A stretch of DNA of 6,109 nt from Methanocalculus sp. (GTDB taxonomy: Archaea; Halobacteriota; Methanomicrobia; Methanomicrobiales; Methanocorpusculaceae), in NCBI RefSeq assembly GCF_029762515.1, contig NZ_JARVGN010000102.1, forward strand, positions 1 through 6,109. The letters are read 5' to 3'. The notes below the pieces were generated by a model. It did not search any database and had not been told where the DNA came from. It worked only from the letters and a program-made list of their open reading frames with translations. Numbering within the stretch: the first letter of the stretch is position 1; the number at the start of each line of letters is the position of its first letter. Made by a program: the position numbers and the translations under genes. This document shows, in pieces, positions 1-5,409 of the stretch.

Positions 1-220
1 GCTTCTGAATGGCATCTTTTATTGTATCATGTGCGTGTCCAAGGATCAGGGGACCATACCCAAGGCAGCAGTCTATGAGTTCTCTATCGTCTTCTGTTAT
101 GATTCGTCCGCCTTTTCCTGATTTCGTATAGAATGGGTATGGCTTGATCGCCCTGACAGGGCTGCTTACCCCTCCCGGGAGGAGCTTTTCTGCTTTTTTA
201 AATAGTGCTTCACTTCTCAT
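1..220 (-). CDS. hemL: Glutamate-1-semialdehyde 2,1-aminomutase, N-terminal 73 residues (runs off left edge)
   Basis: Partial gene; only the first 73 codons lie in the window, read from the ATG at 218-220 leftwards. The family enzyme is a PLP-dependent aminomutase that converts glutamate-1-semialdehyde to 5-aminolevulinate, the last step of the C5 route. The visible residues match the family N-terminus well: an opening of the type SEALFKKAEKLLPGGVSSPV (residues 3-22), then RAIKPYPFY, a GKGGRIITEDDRELIDC segment and GYGPLILGHAHD. The PLP lysine lies downstream and is not visible. The start is supported by a GAGGTGG ribosome binding site just upstream, lying inside the end of hemB; the two genes overlap by 11 bases, implying coupled translation. 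It is the last gene seen in the minus-strand tetrapyrrole operon. Confidence 0.95.
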   Translation of the reverse strand, partial: MRSEALFKKAEKLLPGGVSSPVRAIKPYPFYTKSGKGGRIITEDDRELIDCCLGYGPLILGHAHDTIKDAIQK

Positions 221-1184
221 CTAACCACCTCGCAGCATCTTCTGCAAAATACGTTATGATTAAATCCGCCCCTGCCCTCTTAATGCAGGTCAGGGATTCA
301 AGTACAACCTTTTTTTCATCAATCCATCCATTCATAGCGGCTGCTTTTATCATTGCATACTCGCCGCTCACCTGATATGCCGCAACCGGGAGGCCAAGAG
401 ATCGTATCTCTTTGAGGATGTCAAGATACAACCCGGCAGGCTTGACCATCAGCATATCCGCCCCCTCCTCAGAATCTATTCTGGATTCCCTGAGTGCCTC
501 CCGTGCATTTGCCGGATCCATCTGGTAGGTGGTCCGATCACCGCAGGTATAACAGGAGTCAGCAGCTTCACGGAATGGCCCATAGAGGGCACTGGAGAAT
601 TTTGTCGAATAGGAGAGGATGGGGGTTCCAAAGAACCCTTTGGCATCAAGTGCTTCTCTGATTGCTTTCACCTGGCCGTCAAGCATACAGGAGGGTGCAA
701 CGCTGTCGGCTCCTGCCTCTGCATGGCTGATCGCAATTTTTGCCATCAATGCAAGCGATCGGTCATTATCGAGATCCAAACCATCATCTGTCAGAATCCC
801 GCAGTGACCATGATCGGTGTACTCGCATGCGCAGACATCGGTGATGATCATCATATCTGGAACCTTCGATCGAATCGATCTCACCGCGTTCTGTATCACT
901 CCAGCCTCTGCATATGCTGATGAACCGATGGGGTCTTTTGTTTTTGGAATTCCAAAGAGGAGCACACCTCTGATTCCCGTATCATACAGGCGCCGGACGA
1001 CATCCGCGATGCCATCAGGAGGGAAGCGGAACTGGCCGGGCATTGAGCTAATCGGAGAGGGCTCACGGAGTGTTTCATCAATAAAAAGCGGTGCAATGAG
1101 ATCGGTTGTCAATACCTGTGTCTCCCTCACCAATGGCTGGATTCGGCGCGTTCTCAGTCTTCTTAATCGTGTTTCCGGAAACAT
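210..1184 (-). CDS. hemB: Porphobilinogen synthase (5-aminolevulinate dehydratase)
   Basis: Cytosolic enzyme that condenses two molecules of 5-aminolevulinate into porphobilinogen, the first committed pyrrole. At 324 residues it is full family length. The two Schiff-base lysines are visible: K195 in YSTKFSSALYGPFR and K248 in MLMVKPAGLYLD. A cysteine triad, C118, C120 and C128 in DVCACEYTDHGHCG, matches the zinc-binding site, so this should be a zinc-dependent form rather than the magnesium-only type. The N-terminus (RLRRLRTRRIQPLVRET) aligns with the usual family start, and a GGTGA ribosome binding site sits 6 bases upstream of the ATG at 1184. The gene starts inside the last 22 bases of hemA and ends 11 bases inside hemL, so the three are probably translated in a coupled way. 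Confidence 0.97.
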   Translation of the reverse strand: MFPETRLRRLRTRRIQPLVRETQVLTTDLIAPLFIDETLREPSPISSMPGQFRFPPDGIADVVRRLYDTGIRGVLLFGIPKTKDPIGSSAYAEAGVIQNAVRSIRSKVPDMMIITDVCACEYTDHGHCGILTDDGLDLDNDRSLALMAKIAISHAEAGADSVAPSCMLDGQVKAIREALDAKGFFGTPILSYSTKFSSALYGPFREAADSCYTCGDRTTYQMDPANAREALRESRIDSEEGADMLMVKPAGLYLDILKEIRSLGLPVAAYQVSGEYAMIKAAAMNGWIDEKKVVLESLTCIKRAGADLIITYFAEDAARWLDEK

Positions 1185-2437
1185 ATCTTCTCACCTTTTG
1201 TTATTGCATCAACGATCATCCCTGCTGTATCCAGATCGCATTGTTCTGCACTTACCCTGATTGCCATTGTAGCATCGGCAAGTATCTTACCGGTCAGTAC
1301 ACGTGTGAGATCATCAACGATCTGAATTGTTTTTTGATCTGCCGGACCAAGCCGGTTAATTGCCTTGTCCCGTTCCCTGATCCTGATCGCTTCAGCCCAG
1401 GTATGGAGGGTGGCGATGGTGTCGTTTGCAGCTGCCCGGTTGATCCTGTGGATGAATGTTCCAATTTCTGCTTCTATGAGTGAACGGATTGTATCTGCCT
1501 CGCTCTGTCGTGCAGCAAGATTTTCATCGGATATTGATCTCAGGTCATCAATTGTGTACAGATGGACACCGGGGATCTCCCTTATTGAATCCTCGGTATC
1601 ACGGGGTTGGGCGATATCAACGACGACCAGAGGCTTTGGCACGGTATCAAGGGGCCAGGTTCTCCCCTGCATTGCTTTTTCAAGTTCGTCGTGACGTATT
1701 ACCGGGTGGGGTGCTGCTGTACATGAGATGACCACATCCGAGAGCAGGATGAATGGAAAGAGATCCTTGAAAGTGACTGCTTTGCCACCGATCTCTTCAG
1801 CCAGTTCAACCGCCCGCTCATATGTCCGGTTTGTTACATAAATTGCTGTTAAGTCCTTCTCCTGAAGGGCTTTTGTAACAAGCCTGCCCATCTCACCGGT
1901 ACCAACAACAAGGATATGCCGTTTCTTCAATGTGCCCAGAAGATCTTCTGCTAGCCGGACAGCAGCCGATCCGATAGAGACCGATCCACGGTTGATCATC
2001 GTCTTCTGTCTGACTGTCACACCGAAATGGATCGCCGTATTGATGCAGATATCAATGATCTGGCTGTTCCCCCCATATTCGGTTGAAGTGAGGAGAGCCT
2101 GGCGCATCTGGCCAAGGATCTGGTCTTCACCGACTATCATGGAATTGATGCCAGCAGCAAGTCCGAGGAGGTGTCGGAGGGCGCCAAGGCCGTGATGGAT
2201 GGTAAACCTGTTTTTTCCGATACTCTGCATAAAACGGGCGAGATCGTCAGGATCTCCCTGCACAAGTACCTCAACACGGTTACATGTCTGGAGGAGGAGG
2301 ACACCTTTATACCGGGAGCGTGCCTGCCTGATAAAGTCCTCATCGTCAGGAAATCTGAATGCCTCAAGTTCGTTCTGGGTTGCCGTATGGTGATCAAGCC
2401 CTGCAATAGCGATTGGAGCCAGGAGCCCCTCATTCAT
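1163..2437 (-). CDS. hemA: Glutamyl-tRNA reductase
   Basis: NADPH-dependent enzyme that reduces glutamyl-tRNA(Glu) to glutamate-1-semialdehyde, the entry step of the C5 tetrapyrrole pathway. With the start chosen here the protein has 424 residues, normal for the family. The catalytic domain carries the nucleophilic cysteine C52 in LLLQTCNRVEV, followed by LRHLLGLAAGINSMIVGEDQ, which includes the conserved histidine H89 and the MIVGEDQILGQ signature. A Rossmann NADPH site follows (VVGTGEMG, about 177-184), then DIAQPRD (274-280) and a C-terminal helical dimerisation domain. An in-frame ATG exists upstream at 2485, but the ATG at 2437 is preferred: it has GAGGT 6 bases upstream, and the protein then begins about 10 residues before the family's usual N-terminal strand (IAGLDHHTA). 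The ATG overlaps the precorrin-2 dehydrogenase stop by 8 bases. Confidence 0.96.
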   Translation of the reverse strand: MNEGLLAPIAIAGLDHHTATQNELEAFRFPDDEDFIRQARSRYKGVLLLQTCNRVEVLVQGDPDDLARFMQSIGKNRFTIHHGLGALRHLLGLAAGINSMIVGEDQILGQMRQALLTSTEYGGNSQIIDICINTAIHFGVTVRQKTMINRGSVSIGSAAVRLAEDLLGTLKKRHILVVGTGEMGRLVTKALQEKDLTAIYVTNRTYERAVELAEEIGGKAVTFKDLFPFILLSDVVISCTAAPHPVIRHDELEKAMQGRTWPLDTVPKPLVVVDIAQPRDTEDSIREIPGVHLYTIDDLRSISDENLAARQSEADTIRSLIEAEIGTFIHRINRAAANDTIATLHTWAEAIRIRERDKAINRLGPADQKTIQIVDDLTRVLTGKILADATMAIRVSAEQCDLDTAGMIVDAITKGEKICFRKHD

Positions 2438-3056
2438 GGCAATACCTCGACATCGCAATCTCAATTGTTCTCTCTCTGTCGTCAAGCATTCCTTTCCGTA
2501 TCGCCGGATCCCGGATTGCTGCTGTCAGCCGCCTGGCTCTCTCTCCCTGTGTCAGATCCATTCTCTTCAGGGCATCACGGAGTATCTGCTGAAGATCGAT
2601 CATCGCATCAATTTCAGGTGTTATCTCCTCGAAATGTTCCCTCAGATGCCTGCTGACTGCCGGGCTTTCGCCCCCGGTTGAGAATCCGGCTATCAGGTGG
2701 CGGCCACGGACGATCGAGGGGATGATCACATCCCCCATATCTCCATCTGCGTTGTTGAAGAGGATTCCTGCCCGGGCAGCCAGCATACCGATGCGGTTAT
2801 TCTCTTCTCTCTCTGAGAGTGCAGCAATGACCAGAAATGCACCATCAATATATGAGTGTATTTCCTTGTTGCTCAAAGCCCCTGTATCGGCAATAATCCG
2901 CCTCACCGGAAGTTGGGTAAGAGCATCCGTGAAGCTTCTGCTGATAATGGTGAGATCTGCTTCATCCAGAAAATAACGTGCTTTTCTGGCAGATACCGAA
3001 CCTCCGCCAAAGATGACGACTTTCTTCCTGCTGAAGTCGATGATCAGGGGGATCAT
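2430..3056 (-). CDS. Precorrin-2 dehydrogenase (sirohydrochlorin-forming; Met8/CysG N-terminal-like)
   Basis: NAD-dependent oxidation of precorrin-2 to sirohydrochlorin is the expected reaction; some family members also insert iron. The 208 residues show a Rossmann nucleotide site (VVIFGGGSVSARKARYFL, 13-30), an NNADGDMGDVIIPSIVRG segment at 101-118 whose D104 corresponds to the key aspartate of the CysG/Met8 family, and the conserved FSTGGESPAVSRHLREHF block (125-142). There is no uroporphyrinogen methyltransferase domain, so this is the free-standing type, not a CysG fusion. It leads the minus-strand operon, with hemA overlapping its stop. No convincing ribosome binding site precedes the ATG, and a TATA-like TTAATA lies about 28 bases upstream, so a leaderless or nearly leaderless message is possible. 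The product serves siroheme, cobalamin and, in a methanogen, F430. Whether it also acts as ferrochelatase cannot be judged. Confidence 0.93.
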   Translation of the reverse strand: MIPLIIDFSRKKVVIFGGGSVSARKARYFLDEADLTIISRSFTDALTQLPVRRIIADTGALSNKEIHSYIDGAFLVIAALSEREENNRIGMLAARAGILFNNADGDMGDVIIPSIVRGRHLIAGFSTGGESPAVSRHLREHFEEITPEIDAMIDLQQILRDALKRMDLTQGERARRLTAAIRDPAIRKGMLDDRERTIEIAMSRYCHE

Positions 3057-3081
3057 TTCTTCAAGGTTAGTGGTGCTTTCC

Positions 3082-3087
3082 TATTAA
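3082..3087 (-). promoter_or_regulatory. Possible TATA box of the tetrapyrrole operon
   Basis: On the minus strand this reads TTAATA, centred about 28 bases before the ATG of the precorrin-2 dehydrogenase gene. Archaeal transcription usually starts some 25 bases downstream of the TATA centre, which would leave a leader of only a few bases. The absence of a Shine-Dalgarno sequence before that ATG is consistent with this. A second AT-rich candidate (GAAATAT, near 3093-3099) would give a leader of about 15 bases. Prediction only. Confidence 0.3.
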
Positions 3088-3236
3088 GATGACGATATTT
3101 CAGAGGCGATGCTATTTGTTCTACTCAATCGTCTGATCTCTCATTGCATGGTCATCGGATCGATCCTGTCATTCGTCAGGTCTGTGAATAACCACCAATC
3201 GAGGAAAGATCGATATGAATAAATACGGACAATTCC

Positions 3237-3242
3237 TATAAA
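3237..3242 (+). promoter_or_regulatory. TATA box of the tRNA-Gly gene
   Basis: TATAAA centred about 33 bases before the mature 5' end of the tRNA, the distance commonly seen for archaeal tRNA promoters (start site about 25 bases downstream, then a short 5' leader removed by RNase P). Good consensus match; the start site itself is not visible. Confidence 0.6.
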
Positions 3243-3272
3243 GTAAGGTCGCAGGGCAGAGATGTCCGAAGT

Positions 3273-3344
3273 GCGCCGATAGTGTAGTGGTTATCACTAG
3301 GCGTTGCCAACGCCTAAACCCGGGTTCGAGTCCCGGTCGGCGCA
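3273..3344 (+). tRNA. tRNA-Gly, anticodon GCC
   Basis: A complete cloverleaf can be drawn. The acceptor stem is GCGCCGA (3273-3279) with TCGGCGC (3337-3343), and the discriminator is A3344. The D arm has a short stem, GTG (3282-3284) with CAC (3295-3297). The anticodon stem is AGGCG (3299-3303) with CGCCT (3311-3315) around the loop TTGCCAA, so the anticodon is GCC at 3306-3308, reading GGC and GGU glycine codons. The T stem is CCGGG (3320-3324) with CCCGG (3332-3336) around TTCGAGT. The 3' CCA is not encoded and must be added after transcription. No intron is present. It stands alone, diverging from the tetrapyrrole operon. Confidence 0.97.
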
Positions 3345-3345
3345 T

Positions 3346-3368
3346 CACTTTTGTATTCATTTCTTCTG
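3346..3368 (+). terminator. Possible oligo-T termination region after tRNA-Gly
   Basis: T-rich stretch directly after the tRNA 3' end, with two short T runs (TTTT and TTT) and no hairpin. Archaeal termination often needs only oligo-T on the coding strand. The runs are short, so this is weak. Confidence 0.3.
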
Positions 3369-3451
3369 GTACTGCCAGGTACATTCTCTCCGAGGAACCT
3401 TTTGAAAAATGATACAATGAACTACTCTTCTCTCTATATTCAAATATCGTT

Positions 3452-3473
3452 AAAAAATGTAATTATCAAAAAA
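3452..3473 (-). terminator. Oligo-T tracts downstream of the small lysine-rich gene
   Basis: Two A6 runs on the plus strand (3452-3457 and 3468-3473) read as T6 runs on the minus strand, 17 and 33 bases past the stop codon of the small gene at 3490-3573. This is the usual form of an archaeal terminator and supports that gene being a real, separately terminated unit. Confidence 0.5.
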
Positions 3474-3489
3474 GAGATGAAGGGAAGGA

Positions 3490-3573
3490 TTATTTCCTGC
3501 CTCCCTTCTTGTCTTTTGACTTGTTCTCAACAGCTGCTTCCTTACCCTTCTTAGCCGGTGCTTCGTATGCCAT
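3490..3573 (-). CDS. Small lysine-rich protein, 27 residues, function unknown
   Basis: A 27-codon ORF from ATG at 3571-3573 to TAA at 3490-3492. The case for it being real is its signals: GGAGGTGA on the minus strand at 3583-3590, a full match to the archaeal anti-Shine-Dalgarno, 9 bases before the ATG, and two T6 tracts soon after the stop. The protein is highly basic and low in complexity: 8 lysines and 1 arginine against 4 acidic residues, starting MAYEAPAKKG and ending in GGRK. It has no hydrophobic segment, cysteine or recognisable domain. Such composition would suit an RNA, DNA or ribosome-associated peptide, but that is inference. I do not recognise the family. Its neighbours, tRNA-Gly on the other strand and a long AT-rich spacer upstream, give no functional hint. 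Confidence 0.6.
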   Translation of the reverse strand: MAYEAPAKKGKEAAVENKSKDKKGGRK

Positions 3574-3582
3574 GAGGATATT

Positions 3583-3590
3583 TCACCTCC
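3583..3590 (-). promoter_or_regulatory. Strong ribosome binding site of the 27-residue gene
   Basis: GGAGGTGA on the minus strand, within a longer purine tract, 9 bases upstream of the ATG at 3573. It is the strongest such site in the window and the main reason for calling the small gene. Confidence 0.6.
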
Positions 3591-3681
3591 CCCCATCATC
3601 ATCTGGGACAATCACTTCGTTTGCATATCAGATTATGAAGTTATCGTACACTTTTTCTTTTAATCGGAGAATGACCTTTAA

Positions 3682-3783
3682 ATGACTCTCAAAATTGGTT
3701 TTTATTTCTATATACTCACTGAATTGGAATACGCGCAGCATAGGTGCTTCGAGGAGTTGAAAAGGGCCTCATTTAATCCTTGA
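3682..3783 (+). CDS. Doubtful 33-residue ORF
   Basis: ATG at 3682 to TGA at 3781-3783. The product has a hydrophobic, aromatic N-terminus (MTLKIGFYFYILTEL) and a charged C-terminus (EYAQHRCFEELKRASFNP). A TATA-like TTTTAAT ends about 21 bases before the ATG, so a leaderless transcript is conceivable; the only Shine-Dalgarno-like GGAG is about 13 bases away. The latter half has a plausible protein composition, but the ORF is short enough to arise by chance. It could also be a remnant of the decayed gene further right, as it lies on the same strand. No family recognised. Confidence 0.15.
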   Translation: MTLKIGFYFYILTELEYAQHRCFEELKRASFNP

Positions 3784-3896
3784 TAGTGTACTTCTCTCCA
3801 TACTCGCGGCATGGTTTGTTCCTTCTGTAGCCTTTTTCACATAAAAATTCAGCTGCGATACTCATACTTGTTCTCTCTGGAATCACGGTTCTTTAG

Positions 3897-4271
3897 GAAA
3901 AAGCTAACACTGTTTGGAATTTGCTCTCTCTTCCTCACAATCTTTGGGATTCACTCATGTGGACCAAAAGAGAGAAGAGAGTACATGCAACAGGTGGTGA
4001 GCTGGAAGGATCATCATGGGTACCTGTCCACTTGCTTCGCGATCTGTTGCCGGAGCACTACAATGTTTGTGATAGATGAAAAGGAAATGATAATCCTGGA
4101 TGTGAGCCTGAAATGGGAGTAAATGCGTCAATTGGGAGTCTTGATACTCAGGATGAGAATGAGCGGCAGGCAGCCATCCGTTTATTCCTCAGACAAGGAT
4201 ATCGTCCGGAGTTTGGTTTCTTCCCTGAAGAGGGGCTGTTCTCTTCCCATTCCGGATCCTCTCCTGAGTAG
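3897..4271 (+). pseudogene. Probable decayed protein gene interrupted by an in-frame TGA
   Basis: One frame is open from 3897 to the TGA at 4077-4079 (60 codons) and, in the same frame, from 4080 to the TAG at 4269-4271 (63 codons). Both halves have globular-protein composition: ATGGELEGSSWVPVHLLRDL before the TGA, and DENERQAAIRLFLRQGYRPE after it. The overlapping open frames (3811-4122 and 4123-4305) instead give Cys/Ser/Arg-rich products. The left end is closed by a TAG at 3894-3896, with a hydrophobic open stretch before it. CGA to TGA and CAG to TAG are both single C-to-T changes, which suits a decaying gene. ATGs in frame are at 3957 (40 codons to the TGA) and 4113 (52 codons to the TAG); the second has a weak GGATGTGA upstream, so a separate 52-residue protein is possible. 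I do not recognise the family; the NERQAAIRLFLRQGYRPEF stretch only loosely recalls the C-terminal motif of GNAT acetyltransferases. Confidence 0.4.
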
Positions 4272-4283
4272 CCTGCTTCTCTT

Positions 4284-4301
4284 CCTGCTGAAAAAAGCAG
4301 G
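4284..4301 (+). other. Small hairpin upstream of hycI
   Basis: CCTGCT (4284-4289) can pair with AGCAGG (4296-4301) around a GAAAAA loop. It lies between the interrupted frame and the hycI ribosome binding site, in the probable 5' leader of hycI. No T tract follows, so it is not a typical terminator. Role unknown. Confidence 0.3.
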
Positions 4302-4313
4302 TTGATGTAGTCT

Positions 4314-4324
4314 GAGGAGGAGAT
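4314..4324 (+). promoter_or_regulatory. Ribosome binding site of hycI
   Basis: GAGGAGGAGAT, a strong purine-rich site 9 bases before the ATG at 4334. A second ATG follows immediately at 4337; the spacing is acceptable for either, so the protein could lack its first methionine codon. Confidence 0.7.
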
Positions 4325-4333
4325 CTATCTACA

Positions 4334-4786
4334 ATGATGATCCTCCTTGGAGTTGGAAACACGCTTCTCTCAGATGATGGTGTCGGTTGTTGGATAGCCG
4401 ATAGTTTCTCTCCAAAATGCTTCTCTTCAGATGGAATGAGAGCATTTCATGGCGGAACGGCACCAGAGAACTTCACGGCTCCAATCCGGCGTGAAAAGCC
4501 GGAAATTCTTATTATAGTGGATGCTGCGGAGATGGGTCTTCCCGCAGGCAGTATCAGGATCATCCCTCCCGATCAGATCGATGATACGAGCATCGGCACC
4601 CATATGCTGCCGCTCTCCCACCTCATTCACTACCTGTCATCTGACATTCCTGAGATCCTCTTCATAGGGATCCAGCCGGAAACCATCGAGATGGGCGAAG
4701 GGCTCTCGCCTGCTGTACAGAATGCAGCTGAGGCGCTCATTAACGTACTGAAAAAAGGAGAGTATGCCTCTCTGGAGAGGCTTTGA
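4334..4786 (+). CDS. hycI: [NiFe]-hydrogenase maturation endopeptidase, HycI type (peptidase family M52)
   Basis: Nickel-dependent protease that removes the C-terminal extension of a [NiFe]-hydrogenase large subunit after nickel insertion, the last step of cofactor assembly, in the cytosol. At 150 residues it has the family length. The family motif GVGNTLLSDDGVG is at 6-18 with metal-ligand candidate D15; D63 in LIIVDAAEMG and H90 in GTHMLPLSHL match the other two expected ligands. The sequences GGTAPEN (40-46) and FIGIQPE (110-116) also match the HycI branch, which serves membrane-bound energy-converting hydrogenases, rather than the HyaD/HybD branch. This fits the neighbouring Mbh-type operon, which is transcribed towards it. 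The start has a strong ribosome binding site; ATGATG leaves one codon of doubt. The gene ends convergently with hicA, 38 bases apart. Confidence 0.93.
   Translation: MMILLGVGNTLLSDDGVGCWIADSFSPKCFSSDGMRAFHGGTAPENFTAPIRREKPEILIIVDAAEMGLPAGSIRIIPPDQIDDTSIGTHMLPLSHLIHYLSSDIPEILFIGIQPETIEMGEGLSPAVQNAAEALINVLKKGEYASLERL
4766..4781 (+). repeat. Perfect inverted repeat at the 3' end of hycI
   Basis: GCCTCTC and GAGAGGC separated by TG, covering the last codons of hycI and ending just before its stop. In RNA it could fold as a six-pair stem with a four-base loop. It may help end or stabilise the hycI message, but a short TTT only follows, so a terminator role is uncertain. Confidence 0.45.
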
Positions 4787-4824
4787 AAACTCGTTAAGGT
4801 ATAGATGGAAAAGCAGGAATAAAG

Positions 4825-5052
4825 CTATTTTGACAACATTTGAATAAACTCTTCTCGTGTGAGTCCTGCCTGGCGAATAATTGATCTAAGGATACCCCTT
4901 CCCAATTCTTCTCCCTGATGGTCCGGTATGACAATAGTTCTACCATCCGGGTGATTCATAATGATATGGCTCCCCTTCTGCCTGACACATGAAAAGCCTG
5001 TTTCCTCGAGCAATTTTATAACTCTCCCGGCTTTAACAGGAGTTAATTTCAA
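4825..5052 (-). CDS. hicA: HicA-family mRNA interferase toxin (TTG start)
   Basis: Small double-stranded-RNA-binding-fold toxin that cleaves mRNA until neutralised by HicB. The 75 residues match the family along their length: KLTPVKAGRVIKLLEETGF (2-20), VRQKGSHIIM with the expected catalytic H29, NHPDGRTIVIPDHQGEELGRG, then LRSIIRQAGLTREEF. An ATG-initiated version from 5103 exists but adds 17 residues with no family counterpart, lying inside hicB. Families normally begin M-K-L-T at this point, so the TTG at 5050-5052 is the preferred start, with a weak GGGGGT 8 bases or so upstream. The gene overlaps the end of hicB by 20 bases, so translation is probably coupled, and the toxin's poor start codon would keep it below antitoxin level. 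This last point is inference. Confidence 0.88.
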   Translation of the reverse strand: MKLTPVKAGRVIKLLEETGFSCVRQKGSHIIMNHPDGRTIVIPDHQGEELGRGILRSIIRQAGLTREEFIQMLSK

Positions 5053-5251
5053 TGGCCTGAACCCCCACAAACTCCCGTATCTCGTCTGGCTCGGGGCATT
5101 CATTCACTTCGAGGTAGAGTGATATCGCTTCATCAAGCCGCCTTAATAACTCCTCATAGGTCTTTGCCTGAGTAAAGCAACCTGGCAGCGATGGGATCGA
5201 GGCATAGTAGTAGCCATCCTCGTCTTTCTCAATAAGGCAATTGATTTTCAT
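5033..5251 (-). CDS. hicB: HicB-family antitoxin, short form
   Basis: 72-residue antitoxin with a partial RNase-H-like fold that binds and blocks HicA. The family signature is clear: EKDEDGYYYASIPSLPGCFT at 8-27, followed by TYEELLRRLDEAISLYLE. It ends soon after this domain and carries no helix-turn-helix or ribbon-helix-helix tail, so it is the short form, and any operator binding would need another factor or be absent. The start ATG at 5251 has AAGGAT 6 bases upstream. It precedes hicA and overlaps it. The pair lies on the same strand as the hydrogenase operon, 158 bases beyond its end, with an oligo-T tract between, so it is likely an independent unit. Some family members (former UPF0150) are found without a proven toxin role. 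Confidence 0.9.
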   Translation of the reverse strand: MKINCLIEKDEDGYYYASIPSLPGCFTQAKTYEELLRRLDEAISLYLEVNECPEPDEIREFVGVQAIEINSC

Positions 5252-5379
5252 TATTCTATCCTTGTGTTCTCAAATCAAATAGCTATTGATCATAGAGACG
5301 CCCTGCCGGATTTCATGATCACGGATGCCAGCAGATAGGAGACATCTGGTTTCCCAGTGATAAAAGAGAAATGACTAAT

Positions 5380-5385
5380 AAAAAA
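5380..5385 (-). terminator. Oligo-T terminator after the hydrogenase operon
   Basis: An A6 run on the plus strand reads T6 on the minus strand, about 25 bases past the mbhN stop codon, followed by further T-rich sequence to about 5363. This fits an archaeal terminator ending the hydrogenase transcript before hicB. Confidence 0.5.
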
Positions 5386-5409
5386 TGGATTCTGGAGGAA
5401 TAATCTTCC

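Larger units (their letters stand above)
3574..3896. other. AT-rich intergenic stretch without a convincing gene
   Basis: About 320 bases, visibly richer in A and T than the flanking genes, especially 3640-3720 and 3830-3920. It contains the ribosome binding site and presumably the promoter of the minus-strand small gene (TATA-like candidates on that strand near 3657-3665 and 3706-3713), plus a doubtful 33-codon ORF at 3682-3783. A reading frame at 3811-4122 is open but its product is rich in Cys, Ser, Phe and Arg and resembles no protein I know. No RNA fold or repeat stands out. Confidence 0.4.

Noticed and set aside
817..1260. Plus-strand ORF of 147 codons
   Set aside because: It is the antisense shadow of hemB and hemA, both firmly identified by active-site motifs.
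2435..2485. Upstream ATG giving a 440-residue HemA
   Set aside because: It adds 16 residues lying inside the preceding gene with no family counterpart; the ATG at 2437 has a well-placed GAGGT.
2171..2656. Plus-strand ORF of 161 codons
   Set aside because: It is antisense to hemA and the precorrin-2 dehydrogenase gene, with no family match.
3273..3344. tRNA-Gly as integration site of a mobile island
   Set aside because: I looked for a second copy of the tRNA 3' end elsewhere in the window and saw none; no integrase is present.
3169..3417. Minus-strand ORF of 82 codons
   Set aside because: It runs antisense through the tRNA-Gly gene; the PGLEPGFRR-like product is a known artefact of antisense tRNA translation.
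3351..3554. Plus-strand ORF of 67 codons after the tRNA
   Set aside because: It lies antisense to the 27-residue gene, has no ribosome binding site and no protein-like composition.
4077..4079. TGA as selenocysteine codon
   Set aside because: The known Sec-using archaea belong to other methanogen groups, no selenocysteine insertion element is evident nearby, and the neighbouring residues do not resemble a redox site.
3811..4122. Open frame of 103 codons on the plus strand
   Set aside because: The product is rich in Cys, Ser, Phe and Arg with no recognisable motif and no ribosome binding site, and it overlaps a better-looking frame. Kept only as part of the intergenic description.
4123..4305. 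Open frame of 60 codons on the plus strand
   Set aside because: Ser/Leu/Arg-rich product in a shifted frame over the C-terminal half of the interrupted frame, whose composition is more protein-like.
5252..5409. Tiny plus-strand ORFs in the hicB to mbhN gap
   Set aside because: They are only 7 to 10 codons, without ribosome binding sites; the gap is better explained by the hydrogenase terminator and the hicB promoter.
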